A stretch of DNA of 64,000 nt from a bacterium (GCA_030427705.1 JAUIBR010000013.1:81158-145157), one strand, 5' to 3'; counted from the stretch's first letter, positions 44,081 through 53,727 are shown. Numbers and translations are program-made. Notes: generated from the sequence alone by a model not told the origin.

Positions 44081-45157
44081 ATGTTGAAGCTGATTGCACT
44101 ACTAATGTTTGCTCTTTTGACCGCCGCATGTGGCTCAGACGATGCCACTGGCGAAGACCCTGAGTGCGGCGCAAACGAGATCTACAACCCCATTTCCGGG
44201 GCGTGTGAAGAGCGTGTTCGAAACGCGAACAACGTCAATAACGTCAACAACGCGAACAACGTCAACAACGTCAACAACGCCAACAACGTCAACAATAGTA
44301 ACAACGCGAACAACAGCAATAACGCGACCAATAACAACGACGATGAAGATATGGGCATGGATATGCCCGACCTCTTGTGCACATCTGATAACGACAACGA
44401 TGGGCATATCGCGTTGGAGTGCGGCGGCGACGACTGCAACGACCTCGAAGCCGCGCAGAATCCCACCCAGGCCGAGATTTGCGACGACCTCGACAACAAT
44501 TGCGATAGCATCGTGAACAACGGCATCGACTGCACGTTCTACGCACAGTCCGACCAGAAGTTGTACCTCATCGACCCATTCGCACGGTCCATTTCGGAGG
44601 TCGGTGACGTTCCCGGCCTGTTCGACATGGACACGCATCCCGACGGCACGCTCTACGGTCTGACGACAACTCAGCTCTGGCGTCTTGATGAAACGTCGAT
44701 GACCTGGGTGGCCCTGCCACAACCGCTTGGCGTGGATATCGGCACAGCAAACGGGATGGCCATCGACAGCGAGGAGAATATCTGGGTGACGTCGGGCAAT
44801 AACCTGTTCACGGTCGATGTAACCACGGGGGTAGCGACCCTGGTTGGGGCGATGGGCGGTACCTATTCCAGCAGTGGCGATTGTGTGGTGACCAAATCCG
44901 ATGCACTCTACATGACGTCGAGCCACACCTTGACGGATTCGTTGGTGTTTATCGACGGAACAACAGGCGTTGGATCGTTTGTTGGAACTACTGGGTTTAA
45001 TGATATTTGGGCGCTCACTTCTGCTTGGAACACGTTGTATGGACTTACGTCATCGGGTCAGCTCATCGAAATCGATCGCAACAACGGGCAATCAACGCTC
45101 ATCCACACCTTCAATGGCTACTCGTTCTACGGGGCGGCCAGCACTCCTGACCGCTAG
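44081..45157 (+). CDS. Lipoprotein with Asn-rich linker, MopE-like motif and propeller domain
   Basis: A 358-aa lipoprotein (lipobox TAAC). A 39-residue Asn-rich linker (about 48-86) leads to an Asp/Cys segment (DNDNDGHIALECGGDDC, then EICDDLDNNCDSIV) of the MopE type, which may bind metals, and then a C-terminal domain of repeated ~40-residue blocks (DTHPDGTLYGLTTTQLW, SWNTLYGLTSSGQL) like an NHL/SMP30 propeller. The next lipoprotein starts inside its last 44 bp. Probably surface-exposed; no ligand known. Confidence 0.9.
   Translation: MLKLIALLMFALLTAACGSDDATGEDPECGANEIYNPISGACEERVRNANNVNNVNNANNVNNVNNANNVNNSNNANNSNNATNNNDDEDMGMDMPDLLCTSDNDNDGHIALECGGDDCNDLEAAQNPTQAEICDDLDNNCDSIVNNGIDCTFYAQSDQKLYLIDPFARSISEVGDVPGLFDMDTHPDGTLYGLTTTQLWRLDETSMTWVALPQPLGVDIGTANGMAIDSEENIWVTSGNNLFTVDVTTGVATLVGAMGGTYSSSGDCVVTKSDALYMTSSHTLTDSLVFIDGTTGVGSFVGTTGFNDIWALTSAWNTLYGLTSSGQLIEIDRNNGQSTLIHTFNGYSFYGAASTPDR
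44221..44339 (+). repeat. 9-bp tandem repeat encoding an Asn-rich linker
   Basis: About thirteen degenerate copies of AACAACGTC encode a run of NNV, NNA and NNS triplets after the lipobox of the lipoprotein at 44081. The longest such array in the window. The unit is a multiple of three, so copy-number change would only alter linker length. Confidence 0.9.
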
Positions 45158-45941
45158 TTTTCTGCTGCTCCTGCTGATCCCATGGGTCAGCGGCTGTCCG
45201 AAAAACGTGCCACCACCCAAAAACCAGATCGAAGATCCAGTCGAGCTGCGTGCGGCGGTTGATGCTCGCTACTCGTCGTTTGAGTCTGCGCGCTTCAAAG
45301 ACGTGGTGTTGGACTATTTCGGAAAGGGAGACCGGGTGAAGGTTCGGCAGCTTATTCTGGTGATGAGCCCAACGTATCTGCGTGTGCAGACCCGAATGCC
45401 CGCGAGCGACGAGATCATGAGCCTTCTGGTCAGCGACGGGCAGCAGTTCTCGATGCATCGACGGGATACCAACGAGTATTTCTCGGGCACAGCCAGCAAA
45501 GAGAACATCGCTAAACTTCTGCCCATCGAGCTTTCGGCGGCAGACGTGTCGCGCGTCATGTTGGGATCGGCTCCATGGGATCGTTTTGATGAGCAGGGCA
45601 ACGTCCCAACCTTGAGCTGGGATGGCAGTGAAGGGGCCTACAAATACAAAGTCGACCGCAGATCAGGCGGCGAGCTTCGTATGTGGGTCCGACATACTGA
45701 CTATGCGGTCGTCAAAATGGTCGAAACCAACAAGTCCGGAGACGAGGTGTATTCGTATTCTACGGACGATTGGAAACGGTACGGAAACCGCGCACTTCCT
45801 GAGTTTCGGCGGTTTGAGTGGCCTGACCGTGACCTTGACTTCTCTATGGAGGTGGGTGAGACTCAGTTGGACGTCGAACTCCCAGAAAGTCTCTTTGAAC
45901 TCGCTGCGCCGGCCGGAAGCCGGGAAACACGTATGGAGTAG
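45114..45941 (+). CDS. Lipoprotein, possibly LolA/DUF4292-like
   Basis: A 275-aa lipoprotein. The first ATG giving a signal peptide is 45114 (MATRSTGRPALLTASF, lipobox VSGC), inside the end of the preceding gene (44-bp overlap), so expression may depend on it. The mature part, with VDARYSSFESARFKDVVLDYF, VRQLILVMSPTYLRVQT and DLDFSMEVGETQLDVELPESLFELA, has the half-barrel pattern of LolA-like or DUF4292-like lipoprotein-handling proteins. The final VELPESLFEL phrase is typical of that group. Role: likely binding of lipids or lipoproteins at the outer membrane. Confidence 0.85.
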   Translation: MATRSTGRPALLTASFLLLLLIPWVSGCPKNVPPPKNQIEDPVELRAAVDARYSSFESARFKDVVLDYFGKGDRVKVRQLILVMSPTYLRVQTRMPASDEIMSLLVSDGQQFSMHRRDTNEYFSGTASKENIAKLLPIELSAADVSRVMLGSAPWDRFDEQGNVPTLSWDGSEGAYKYKVDRRSGGELRMWVRHTDYAVVKMVETNKSGDEVYSYSTDDWKRYGNRALPEFRRFEWPDRDLDFSMEVGETQLDVELPESLFELAAPAGSRETRME

Positions 45942-45951
45942 TAGGTAATCG

Positions 45952-48048
45952 ATGATCGATGATGCGGAACTCGCCCCTCGACTGCTCGAATCAGGGGTGA
46001 TCGATCAGCCCCGGTTAGACCAAGGCATCGCACTCACGCGATCGCAGGGCGAAAATCTCTACAATACGTTGATCCGCAATAAATTGGTGGTGGAATCCGA
46101 GATTGTCGGCCTCGTCGCAGGCATCCTCAACGTCCCCTCAATCGATCTTCAGAAAGTCGCAATCTCAGCCGAAACGCTGCAATTGGTTCCGGGTTCGATG
46201 GCCATGCGAAACAAGGTCATCCCCATTCGCATAAAACAAGACGATGGCGGCCAACAGCTGGTGCTGGGTATGGCAGACCCAATCGACGTTCTGGCGATGG
46301 ACGAAATCGCAACCCACACCGGCATCGATATTCGCCCCGTTTTGGTCGGCCCAGCCGAACTCGAGAACGCGCTGCAGACCAAGTACAAAAACGGTCATGC
46401 TGACGACGCTCTCGACGATATGTTGGATGACCTCGGCGACATCGCTTTGGATGTGCTCGAGGATGAAAACTGGGAGAACTTCTTCGATGAAGCCCAAGCC
46501 ATAGAATTTGAGGATAGCGCTTCAATATCCCAAGAGATGCGCGACCGGCCGTCCTCAGACGTTTTCGAGGCTGTCGATGAGATTGCTTCGGAGGTAAGCG
46601 AGGTTCCATCCCTAGACATGCTGGAGGATGACTTTGACGTTTCTGAGCCTAATCCAGAGGCCGAAGACGTACTCGAGGATTGGGATATCGACGAGGCCAT
46701 CACGTCACGCAAAGACGGCGGCGTAAAGCAGGTACCGCAGAAGGCGCAGATTCTATCTGCCTATGCGGCAAAGAACCTGTTTGACGAAAATGAATCTGGT
46801 GGCGAAGCCAGCATCGCTCTCCCCGACCCAGCAGAGGTCGAAGAAGAAGATGACTATGTCGATGAGCCAACCCAACGAAAGTCGATGGAAGAGCTCTCGG
46901 AATCTCTGGCCGATGATGGCGACCCGCCCACAGGACGGACGCAGATTGGCGTCGGCGTCGACGAGATCGCCGAACAGGGCGCCGGCAGCATGTCAGTGGG
47001 TGGCAAGCGAAACGATAAGGCGACCGCTGGAAATACAGACCATCTGGTAGCGGAATCCCTCGCTGAGCTTAGCGAAGAAGATTCAGAGGTTCTGGACACC
47101 GGGTCTTCCAAAACTCAAGCGGGTATCGGGGCGCATGCACTCAAGAGCGACAAGCGCAAAAAGAAGGAAAAGAAGGGATTCAATAAGAAGCCTAACTCGA
47201 ACACCGACTATGGCGCGCTTGGTCGAGCAATCCTCAAGAAGAAGACCGATGACGAGCCCGCGAGTGGCGAAGTCGAAGAAGAAGTTGAAGGCGAAGACGC
47301 AATCGCTGACGAGACGGCCGACGAACCCGTCGCGCAAGAGACGGTCGATATCCCGACTCAGGATGCCGTCGAAGAGTCTGAGATAGAGCCTGAAACAGGC
47401 ATGACAGACGAAGTCGAGACCGGCGTTCATGAAAAGGAAGAAGATCCTGAGACGAACGTTCACGATCCCAAAACGAACGTTCACGAGCCCGAGGAAGAAG
47501 AGCCGCCCGAAGAAGCCGCTCCTGGAGTTCAGGAAATCTCAGAGCCCCACACGCGGGATGTGCCTGATGCATCAGCGTTGGTTGAAGAAGAGAAACTGGT
47601 CGCAGAAGCCCACGGTAATGCAACGGCAGTGGGCTTCTTGGACCAGAACAATACTCGCGAGATGGACGAAGCAGACCTCTATGCGGCTGCCAGCGGGTTG
47701 AGCGAAGACACGGCTGCTGCCGTGATCGAAGACCAAAGGGCCCTGCTGGACGAAGCTTCGTTTGCACATGACGATGTTGCCCACACACGCGAGACGAGGA
47801 AGAATCAGGCCATCACGGCCTCTCAGCTTCAACGTGGAGGAACAACGGTCGGGAAGGCGATGCCTGCCCATGCCAAGACAGACGTGGCTGTCCAAGCGCT
47901 CACTGAAGGCCAGATACAACTGGACATCCCATACGGCGTCTCGGACCGCGCCCTTCTGAATGCAGCGTTGAAATTGCTCATCGCCAATGACCTCCTCGAC
48001 CCCGAGAAGCTGGTCCAGCTGGCCAAAGACGAAGCCGAAAAAGAGTAG
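45952..48048 (+). CDS. Acidic scaffold with GspE-N/MshEN-like ends
   Basis: A 698-aa cytoplasmic protein. Residues 1-145 form a GspE N-terminal (T2SSE_N/MshEN-like) domain (LLESGVIDQPRLDQGIALTR, LVAGILNVPSIDL, GIDIRPVLVGPAELENALQT), but no ATPase domain follows. Instead about 500 residues of very acidic, low-complexity sequence carry recurring Thr-centred motifs: RTQIGVG, KTQAGIG, TNVH twice, HTRD, NTRE and HTRE. The C-terminus (LLIANDLLDPEKLVQLAKDE) repeats the helical hairpin of the first domain. A lysine-rich patch (KRKKKEKKGFNKK) interrupts the acidity. The N-terminal domain family can bind c-di-GMP in MshE; whether this one does is unknown. Confidence 0.82.
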   Translation: MIDDAELAPRLLESGVIDQPRLDQGIALTRSQGENLYNTLIRNKLVVESEIVGLVAGILNVPSIDLQKVAISAETLQLVPGSMAMRNKVIPIRIKQDDGGQQLVLGMADPIDVLAMDEIATHTGIDIRPVLVGPAELENALQTKYKNGHADDALDDMLDDLGDIALDVLEDENWENFFDEAQAIEFEDSASISQEMRDRPSSDVFEAVDEIASEVSEVPSLDMLEDDFDVSEPNPEAEDVLEDWDIDEAITSRKDGGVKQVPQKAQILSAYAAKNLFDENESGGEASIALPDPAEVEEEDDYVDEPTQRKSMEELSESLADDGDPPTGRTQIGVGVDEIAEQGAGSMSVGGKRNDKATAGNTDHLVAESLAELSEEDSEVLDTGSSKTQAGIGAHALKSDKRKKKEKKGFNKKPNSNTDYGALGRAILKKKTDDEPASGEVEEEVEGEDAIADETADEPVAQETVDIPTQDAVEESEIEPETGMTDEVETGVHEKEEDPETNVHDPKTNVHEPEEEEPPEEAAPGVQEISEPHTRDVPDASALVEEEKLVAEAHGNATAVGFLDQNNTREMDEADLYAAASGLSEDTAAAVIEDQRALLDEASFAHDDVAHTRETRKNQAITASQLQRGGTTVGKAMPAHAKTDVAVQALTEGQIQLDIPYGVSDRALLNAALKLLIANDLLDPEKLVQLAKDEAEKE

Positions 48049-48050
48049 TT

Positions 48051-49160
48051 ATCAGCCTTACCGATAGCATACGAAGCCATGCGCTTTCGCTAGGGTTTGA
48101 ACAGGTTGCGTTTGTCTCAGCGAGCCGCCTGCCGACTGAGCCATTCTACCTTCAATGGCTCCGCGAAGGACGTCACGGCGAGATGGGTTACCTTCAGAAC
48201 CACCAGGAATTACGTGTGGATGCGGGCAATCTGGAACCGGGCACCAAGACCGTCATCGCGGTTACGCTAAACTACGACCCAGGCACGAAACTCGCCGGCG
48301 AGCTCGTGATCGCGCGCTACGCTCACGGGGATGATTATCACGACATCATTCGGGACCGGTTGCGCGAGCTTGGGGCTTTCATTCACGCCGAGACGGGAGC
48401 CGACGTTGCATACCGTCCCGCGGTCGATTCGGCGCCACTTTTGGAACGTGACCAGGCCCAGCTCGCCGGGTTGGGATGGGTGGGAAAGAACACGATGTTG
48501 ATTCATCCCGACCGTGGCTCCTACACGTTCATCGCAGAATTGCTGGTCGACTTCGACCTTGTAGAGAAACCCGTCGAAGTTCCCAATCGATGTGGAAGTT
48601 GTTCGGCCTGCATCGACGCATGCCCGACAAACGCGATTGTGGGTCCGTATGTCCTGGATGCACGGCGTTGCATTTCCTATCTGACCATTGAGCTCCGCGG
48701 CCCCATCCCACGGCACCTCCGGCCGATGATAGGCGAGCGCATCTTCGGCTGTGATATCTGTCAGGAGGTTTGCCCATGGAATTCGAAGTCAGAACCGACG
48801 AACGACCCCGCGTTTCAAACGCGCGAGAGCTACACCGCTCTTAACCCGGAGGCGCTGCTGAAGATGACGCAAGAAGAGTTCAGCAGCACATTCCGAAAGT
48901 CCGCGATAAAACGGACAAAACGCCGAGGCCTGTTGCGAAATGCGGCAGTCGTGCTAGGCAATACCCGCTCAGATTCCGCGCTCGACACACTGATTCAGAC
49001 GTTACACCACGAATCCGAATCACTTGTCCGGGGGCATGCTGCTTGGGCCCTAGGGCAGTTCGCCGGTCCTCGACCGCGCGCAGCCTTGGCTGAACAGCTC
49101 AATCGCGAATCTGAGCCTTACGTGTTAGAAGAGATACGGTACGCGCTGGAGAGCAAGTAA
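48051..49160 (+). CDS. queG: Epoxyqueuosine reductase with non-canonical start
   Basis: QueG makes queuosine in tRNA from epoxyqueuosine, using cobalamin and two [4Fe-4S] clusters. The first ATG (48183) lies after about 44 residues of clear QueG N-terminus in the same frame (SIRSHALSLGF..AFVSASRL..LQWLREGRHGEM). That stretch contains no ATG, GTG or TTG back to the in-frame stop at 47988. The best start is ATC at 48051, after AAGAG and 2 bp past the previous stop, giving 369 aa, the family's normal length. The active Asp lies in AVDSAPLLER; the cluster motifs are CGSCSACIDACP and CDICQEVCP, and a HEAT-like tail follows. Confidence 0.93.
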   Translation: MSLTDSIRSHALSLGFEQVAFVSASRLPTEPFYLQWLREGRHGEMGYLQNHQELRVDAGNLEPGTKTVIAVTLNYDPGTKLAGELVIARYAHGDDYHDIIRDRLRELGAFIHAETGADVAYRPAVDSAPLLERDQAQLAGLGWVGKNTMLIHPDRGSYTFIAELLVDFDLVEKPVEVPNRCGSCSACIDACPTNAIVGPYVLDARRCISYLTIELRGPIPRHLRPMIGERIFGCDICQEVCPWNSKSEPTNDPAFQTRESYTALNPEALLKMTQEEFSSTFRKSAIKRTKRRGLLRNAAVVLGNTRSDSALDTLIQTLHHESESLVRGHAAWALGQFAGPRPRAALAEQLNRESEPYVLEEIRYALESK

Positions 49161-49993
49161 TGTCGCGGTACTTTGAAGTAGTAAGACCTGCCGAGCAGAC
49201 GATTCCAGTCCTGGTTGATGTTCCACACGCAGGCGAGTGGATTCCTGAGGAGCTCCTGACGGAGATGCCAGTTGAGGGGAAAACTCTGCGCCGTGACCTG
49301 GACCTCTACGTGGACCAGATTTGGGACCGCAGCCCGGAGTTTGGGGCGACGCTGATCTACTCGAAAGTGTCTCGATATGTGGTGGACTTGAATCGTGCCG
49401 CGGACGACGTGTCCCCCAAGACAGTTCTAGGCGCCAAGCGCATCGACGCGCCAGGCTACTACCATGACCGTGGGGTGGTGTGGCGTACGACGACAGACGG
49501 AATCCCAGTCTTGTCTGGCCCGATGACACAGGACGCGTTCGCCCGTCGAATCGAGACATTCCACACGCCCTACCACACCGCGATTCGGACGGAGATCGAC
49601 CGCATCCGGGACCAATTTGGTTACTGCATTCTGATTGACGGCCATTCCATGCCGTCGATGGGCCGCTCCGGCCACACAGATCCAGGAAGCCGCCGCGCAG
49701 ATATTGTGCCGGGAGACGTTGAAGGCACGTCTTGCGCCGATGCAGTGCGCATGACAGTCGAGTCCCATTTCCGGTCGAACGGTTACTCCGTTGCTACCAA
49801 TAAGCCATACAAAGGCGGTTGGATTACACGGCACTTCGGTGAACCTGAAGAGAACGTTCACGCAATTCAGATCGAGGTGAATCGCGATGTCTATATGAAC
49901 GAGAAGACGTTCAAGATCCGCGAGAAGAACATGGCCCGCCTCAACGATGTGTGTAGTGCTCTTGTCGAGCTGATGGGCACGCTTAAGCTCTAA
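49160..49993 (+). CDS. N-formylglutamate amidohydrolase family protein
   Basis: A 277-aa zinc amidohydrolase of the FGase family. Conserved elements: VPHAGEWIP near the N-terminus, YVDQIWDRSPEFG, YVVDLNRAADD and LIDGHSMPS, then GHTDPGSRRADIVPGD and AIQIEVNRDVYMNE, with the His and Glu residues of the catalytic core. It hydrolyses N-formylglutamate or a related N-acyl amino acid, often in histidine degradation, but no hut genes are near. Start and stop overlap QueG by one base (TAATG), so it is coupled to QueG. It ends tail-to-tail with the kinase gene (4-bp overlap). Confidence 0.93.
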   Translation: MSRYFEVVRPAEQTIPVLVDVPHAGEWIPEELLTEMPVEGKTLRRDLDLYVDQIWDRSPEFGATLIYSKVSRYVVDLNRAADDVSPKTVLGAKRIDAPGYYHDRGVVWRTTTDGIPVLSGPMTQDAFARRIETFHTPYHTAIRTEIDRIRDQFGYCILIDGHSMPSMGRSGHTDPGSRRADIVPGDVEGTSCADAVRMTVESHFRSNGYSVATNKPYKGGWITRHFGEPEENVHAIQIEVNRDVYMNEKTFKIREKNMARLNDVCSALVELMGTLKL

Positions 49994-52900
49994 GCGCGCG
50001 GCCTTCCCAGCATATGCCAGGCTTCATCCGCCAGGGTGTCCGTCTGCAGCGCCAAATCTGGGCGACGCTGATTCAACAACTCACTGAGCTTCACCAACGC
50101 CGTGGCGAATCCCTCTTGGGCCACGGGCACGGTCTTAACACGCTCAAAGACATCCTCAAGCAAGCTATCTACGGTGTCGTGCTCACCCAAGTGCTCGAGC
50201 GCCAGCGCTTCCAACGTCATCGTCTGCACCAGACCTGCGGAGTCTCCGCGGCTTTCCATGTCTTCAAAGACGGAACGGAACGTCGTCTTGGCGTTCTGGA
50301 ATTTCTCAACCTCTAGCTCGATGCGGCCAGCAAGCAGTTTGCATTTCGCGATTCCAATCTTGTCACCCATCGAGCGATAGCCCTCCAAGGCATCGCGCAG
50401 GAGCGTTTGAGACTCGCGGAACTTCTTGATCGAAAACGCCAGCTCAGCCAGACGCAGTTTGCAGCGCGTGATGCCGCGTCGGTCATCAAATCCTTCGTAC
50501 AAACGATGCGCTTCGCGGTACTTCGCCGCAGCCGATTTGAAATCACCGCGACACCAACCGAGGTGCCCCAAGCACAAGACGCAGTGGGCGTAAGCGTGCC
50601 GATTGCCGCGTTCTTCGAAGATGGCCATCGCGGCCTGTGCCTGTTCTTCGGCGCGGCCTGGCTGGCCAATCTGTTGAAGGTACGTCGCTGCATGCAACAT
50701 CGAGTGTGCGAGGTTCTCGTGGTCGCCCAACCCTTCGGCAAGCATCGTGGCGCGCCGCCGGTAGATATCGGAGGTATCGGGGTCGCCGTTCTTCCAAACG
50801 ATATCGGACAGGACTCGCAAGATGCGGGTTTCGAGGACCTTTTCGTCCTGCTTTCGTGCGGTTTCGAGCGCGGAGCTTAGCGACTCCGATGCTGGCGACA
50901 GTTCACCGCGTGAGAACGCAATATCGCCGAGCCCGTACAAACTGTGGGCCTCAACGCGATCTGCGGTGGCCTCGAGGCCGTTACTTCGCAGTGTTTCAGA
51001 CTCACGGACAGCAGCCTCGAACCAGCCCACCGCTTCATCAAGCTCGCCCTGGACGCGCGCCAGCTCGCCCAATCCCCACCGCGCCCAAGCAGCGACCTCT
51101 CGATTGGTCGAACGCAGGAGCGCACGGTAGTGCGACCGAGCCTGCGTGTACTCGCCAACTTTGAGCTCAAGATGGGCAACCTCAAGAGACACTTCTTCTG
51201 TCCGCATGACAGACGAAATCTCGGTCAACCCCTGTTGCGCTTCATCCAGAGTATCTTCAATTCCAGGATCGGACTCAGCAAGCTCCATGGCGTCCCGGAA
51301 GAGCTTGATAGCCGCGTCGAGGTCCGATGAGTTCATCGCCGAACGCGCGGCTTTGACTGTGAAGATGTAGACGTTCTGCGGGTCACGCGCTCGCCGGAAG
51401 TGCTCAGCGATTTCGAGCGCGTGCTCGTTCACACGATGTCGGTACGCGGCGATCTTCGTCTCAGCCGCCAAAACCTGAAGGTTTCGCGCGGACCGGTCGT
51501 TCTCCATGTCGTTGAGCAACACGTCACGCATGATGCTGTGGCTGAACTCAAGCATGTCCTCGGCCGAGTGGCCGACTTCGCGTAGCACGCCCTCACGCAC
51601 CAGATACTCAAGCGCACTGTCCAGATGTGTCGTGATGGCTGGGTCAGCCTCGCGGCTGACAAATCCATTGAGCAACCTGAAATCGAAACGGTTACCGATG
51701 ATCGCGCAACGCATCAGGACGGCTTTCAGCGCGTCGGGGTCCAGATACCGCTGAGCTACGCGTTCAGCGCGGTAGCGCATGAGCTCGATCATCTCGGTCG
51801 GGACTTCGGTCGCGATATCCACGCCGGGCGCAAGCTGCCACTTTCCATTGGCAAAGAACAGCTTCTCGCTTTCCTGTAGGTACCGAAGCATCTGCGTGAG
51901 GTGCAGTGGATTTCCGGCGGACCGTGCCGCGATCTCGCCGGCGAGGTCGTCGCTCAAAGGAAGTAGCTGCTGCACCAACGCCTGAGATTCATCCAGCGAC
52001 ATTCGGGAGATTTGAATGCGGGTGAGCTCCACCCCGAATCGGCCCAGACGTTGCAACGTGTCTGTGAGTGACGGCGGAACTTCGCCCTCGGTGTTGATCG
52101 TCACAACAATGAGCACTGGCGCCGGGTTAAGGTGCATGCCCACGGCCAAGTGTTCCAAGAACGCATAGGTGGTCTCACCAGCGTCTTGCAGGCTCTCAAG
52201 TGTTATCAATAACGGTCGTTCTTCTGCGATCGTTCGGAGGATGCGTTCTACGACAGCGAACACTCGCTCCTGTTGCGACACCCGCGCGTCTGACGCAGGA
52301 CCGGTCCCGTCGAATAGGAATGAGTCGCCGCCAGGCCGCATCAACTGCGTCGTTGTGTCGATCTCGTCTTGCGAGAATCCCCAACGCTGCAGGCGCGACT
52401 TGATCGCGAACGGCATCTCTTCGTAGGTCATCTCGCTGGTGCCAAGAATCTGGTCCAGCATGGAGCGAACCCCATCGAAGCCACCGCCGTTTCGGCTGTA
52501 CTCGCCGGAGACCGGGCGCATCAACCCGCTTTCGTCGACGCGAACGCGAACCCATTGGGTCAGGCGGCTCTTGCCCATGCCGCCTTCGCCTTCGATCGTA
52601 ACGATACCGCCGTTCTGCGAACGGATGGTGTTTCGAATCTGCTGCTCGATCTGACGCCGTTCTTGTGACCGGCCGACGAGTGGCGTGGTCGCCGAACTGA
52701 ATCCCGGCCTGGACCCGCCTGCCATCGCGACGGGAGGAATCGTCTGTCCACCAAATGCAGACAGGAAGCCGGGGCGAGAAAGGTTCCCGCTGACGCTATT
52801 GTTGCCCAACGCTGGGCCGGTTGCCCACGGTACGTAAGAGTAATTGCCAATGATGGCCATAATCTCTTCACGGACCTCGGAGGCTGACTGGAAGCGCTCG

Positions 52901-53727
52901 TCAGGGTCTTTGGCCAGCAGGTCGTAGATGATGCGTTCGAGTTCACTTGGAACATCGATGCCTTCCCGGGCGACCAATTGCGGAATCGGCTGCTTCAGGT
53001 GTCCACGCATCACGACCCGAGGGTCGTCCCCTGGATACGGCGGTTTGCCCGAGATAATCTCGAACAGAATTACGCCGAGTGCATACAGATCCACACGAGG
53101 ATCGACCGGTTTTCGGCGGAAAATCTCGGGCGCCATGTAGCGCGGCGTCCCCATGATGACGCGACTCTGCGATTCGCTCGCATCATCGCCAAGACCACCC
53201 GGAGCGTTTTCCAGACTAAGGTCGCCTTCCTGCGTTGCAGCCAGGCCGAAGTCCACAAGTTTGATGATCTCGTGGCCTTCGTCATCTTCTGCCAGAAGCA
53301 CGTTCGAGGGCTTCAAATCGCGGTGGATAATTCCGCGTGCATGCGCTGCTGAGAGTGCTGACAGGATCTGGTCGGTTAGGCTCAATAGCCTCAGGATATC
53401 AAACTGCTGGCGCTTCAGACCCGTCATCGCAGAGCCTTCAACTAGCTCCATAGCCAGCCAGAGCGTCTGATCGTCGTTGTCTGTTCCGAAATCGTAGACC
53501 GCAGCGATGTGAGGGTGGTTCAACCGCGCAACGGCTCGAGCCTCTCGACCAAATCGTCGGCGAGCGCGTGGCGTAAAGGCGACCTGCGAATGCAGCACCT
53601 TGAGCGCAACCTCCCGATCCAATGAAGTCTGAAGTGCACGGTAGACCGCACCCATACCGCCCTCCCCAATGGGATCGAGGACGACGAATCGGCCGGCTAC
53701 TTCACTGCCTTCGCTAAACTGCGACAT
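49990..53727 (-). CDS. Ser/Thr protein kinase fused to AAA ATPase and TPR repeats
   Basis: A 1245-aa cytoplasmic signalling protein. Kinase domain: glycine loop GEGGMGAVY (21-29), K43, HRDLKPSN (135-142, catalytic D137), DFG 159-161 and APE 199-201, all intact. After a Ser/Gly linker an AAA_16-type ATPase begins at about 350 with Walker A GEGGMGKS (380-387). Residues from about 800 onward are TPR-like pairs (ALRDALEGYRSMGDKIGIAK and relatives). This PknB-ATPase-TPR layout is typical of large STAND-type regulators in Myxococcota, in which the ATPase switches and the TPRs bind a signal or client. No transmembrane segment seen. Confidence 0.95.
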   Translation of the reverse strand: MSQFSEGSEVAGRFVVLDPIGEGGMGAVYRALQTSLDREVALKVLHSQVAFTPRARRRFGREARAVARLNHPHIAAVYDFGTDNDDQTLWLAMELVEGSAMTGLKRQQFDILRLLSLTDQILSALSAAHARGIIHRDLKPSNVLLAEDDEGHEIIKLVDFGLAATQEGDLSLENAPGGLGDDASESQSRVIMGTPRYMAPEIFRRKPVDPRVDLYALGVILFEIISGKPPYPGDDPRVVMRGHLKQPIPQLVAREGIDVPSELERIIYDLLAKDPDERFQSASEVREEIMAIIGNYSYVPWATGPALGNNSVSGNLSRPGFLSAFGGQTIPPVAMAGGSRPGFSSATTPLVGRSQERRQIEQQIRNTIRSQNGGIVTIEGEGGMGKSRLTQWVRVRVDESGLMRPVSGEYSRNGGGFDGVRSMLDQILGTSEMTYEEMPFAIKSRLQRWGFSQDEIDTTTQLMRPGGDSFLFDGTGPASDARVSQQERVFAVVERILRTIAEERPLLITLESLQDAGETTYAFLEHLAVGMHLNPAPVLIVVTINTEGEVPPSLTDTLQRLGRFGVELTRIQISRMSLDESQALVQQLLPLSDDLAGEIAARSAGNPLHLTQMLRYLQESEKLFFANGKWQLAPGVDIATEVPTEMIELMRYRAERVAQRYLDPDALKAVLMRCAIIGNRFDFRLLNGFVSREADPAITTHLDSALEYLVREGVLREVGHSAEDMLEFSHSIMRDVLLNDMENDRSARNLQVLAAETKIAAYRHRVNEHALEIAEHFRRARDPQNVYIFTVKAARSAMNSSDLDAAIKLFRDAMELAESDPGIEDTLDEAQQGLTEISSVMRTEEVSLEVAHLELKVGEYTQARSHYRALLRSTNREVAAWARWGLGELARVQGELDEAVGWFEAAVRESETLRSNGLEATADRVEAHSLYGLGDIAFSRGELSPASESLSSALETARKQDEKVLETRILRVLSDIVWKNGDPDTSDIYRRRATMLAEGLGDHENLAHSMLHAATYLQQIGQPGRAEEQAQAAMAIFEERGNRHAYAHCVLCLGHLGWCRGDFKSAAAKYREAHRLYEGFDDRRGITRCKLRLAELAFSIKKFRESQTLLRDALEGYRSMGDKIGIAKCKLLAGRIELEVEKFQNAKTTFRSVFEDMESRGDSAGLVQTMTLEALALEHLGEHDTVDSLLEDVFERVKTVPVAQEGFATALVKLSELLNQRRPDLALQTDTLADEAWHMLGRPRA

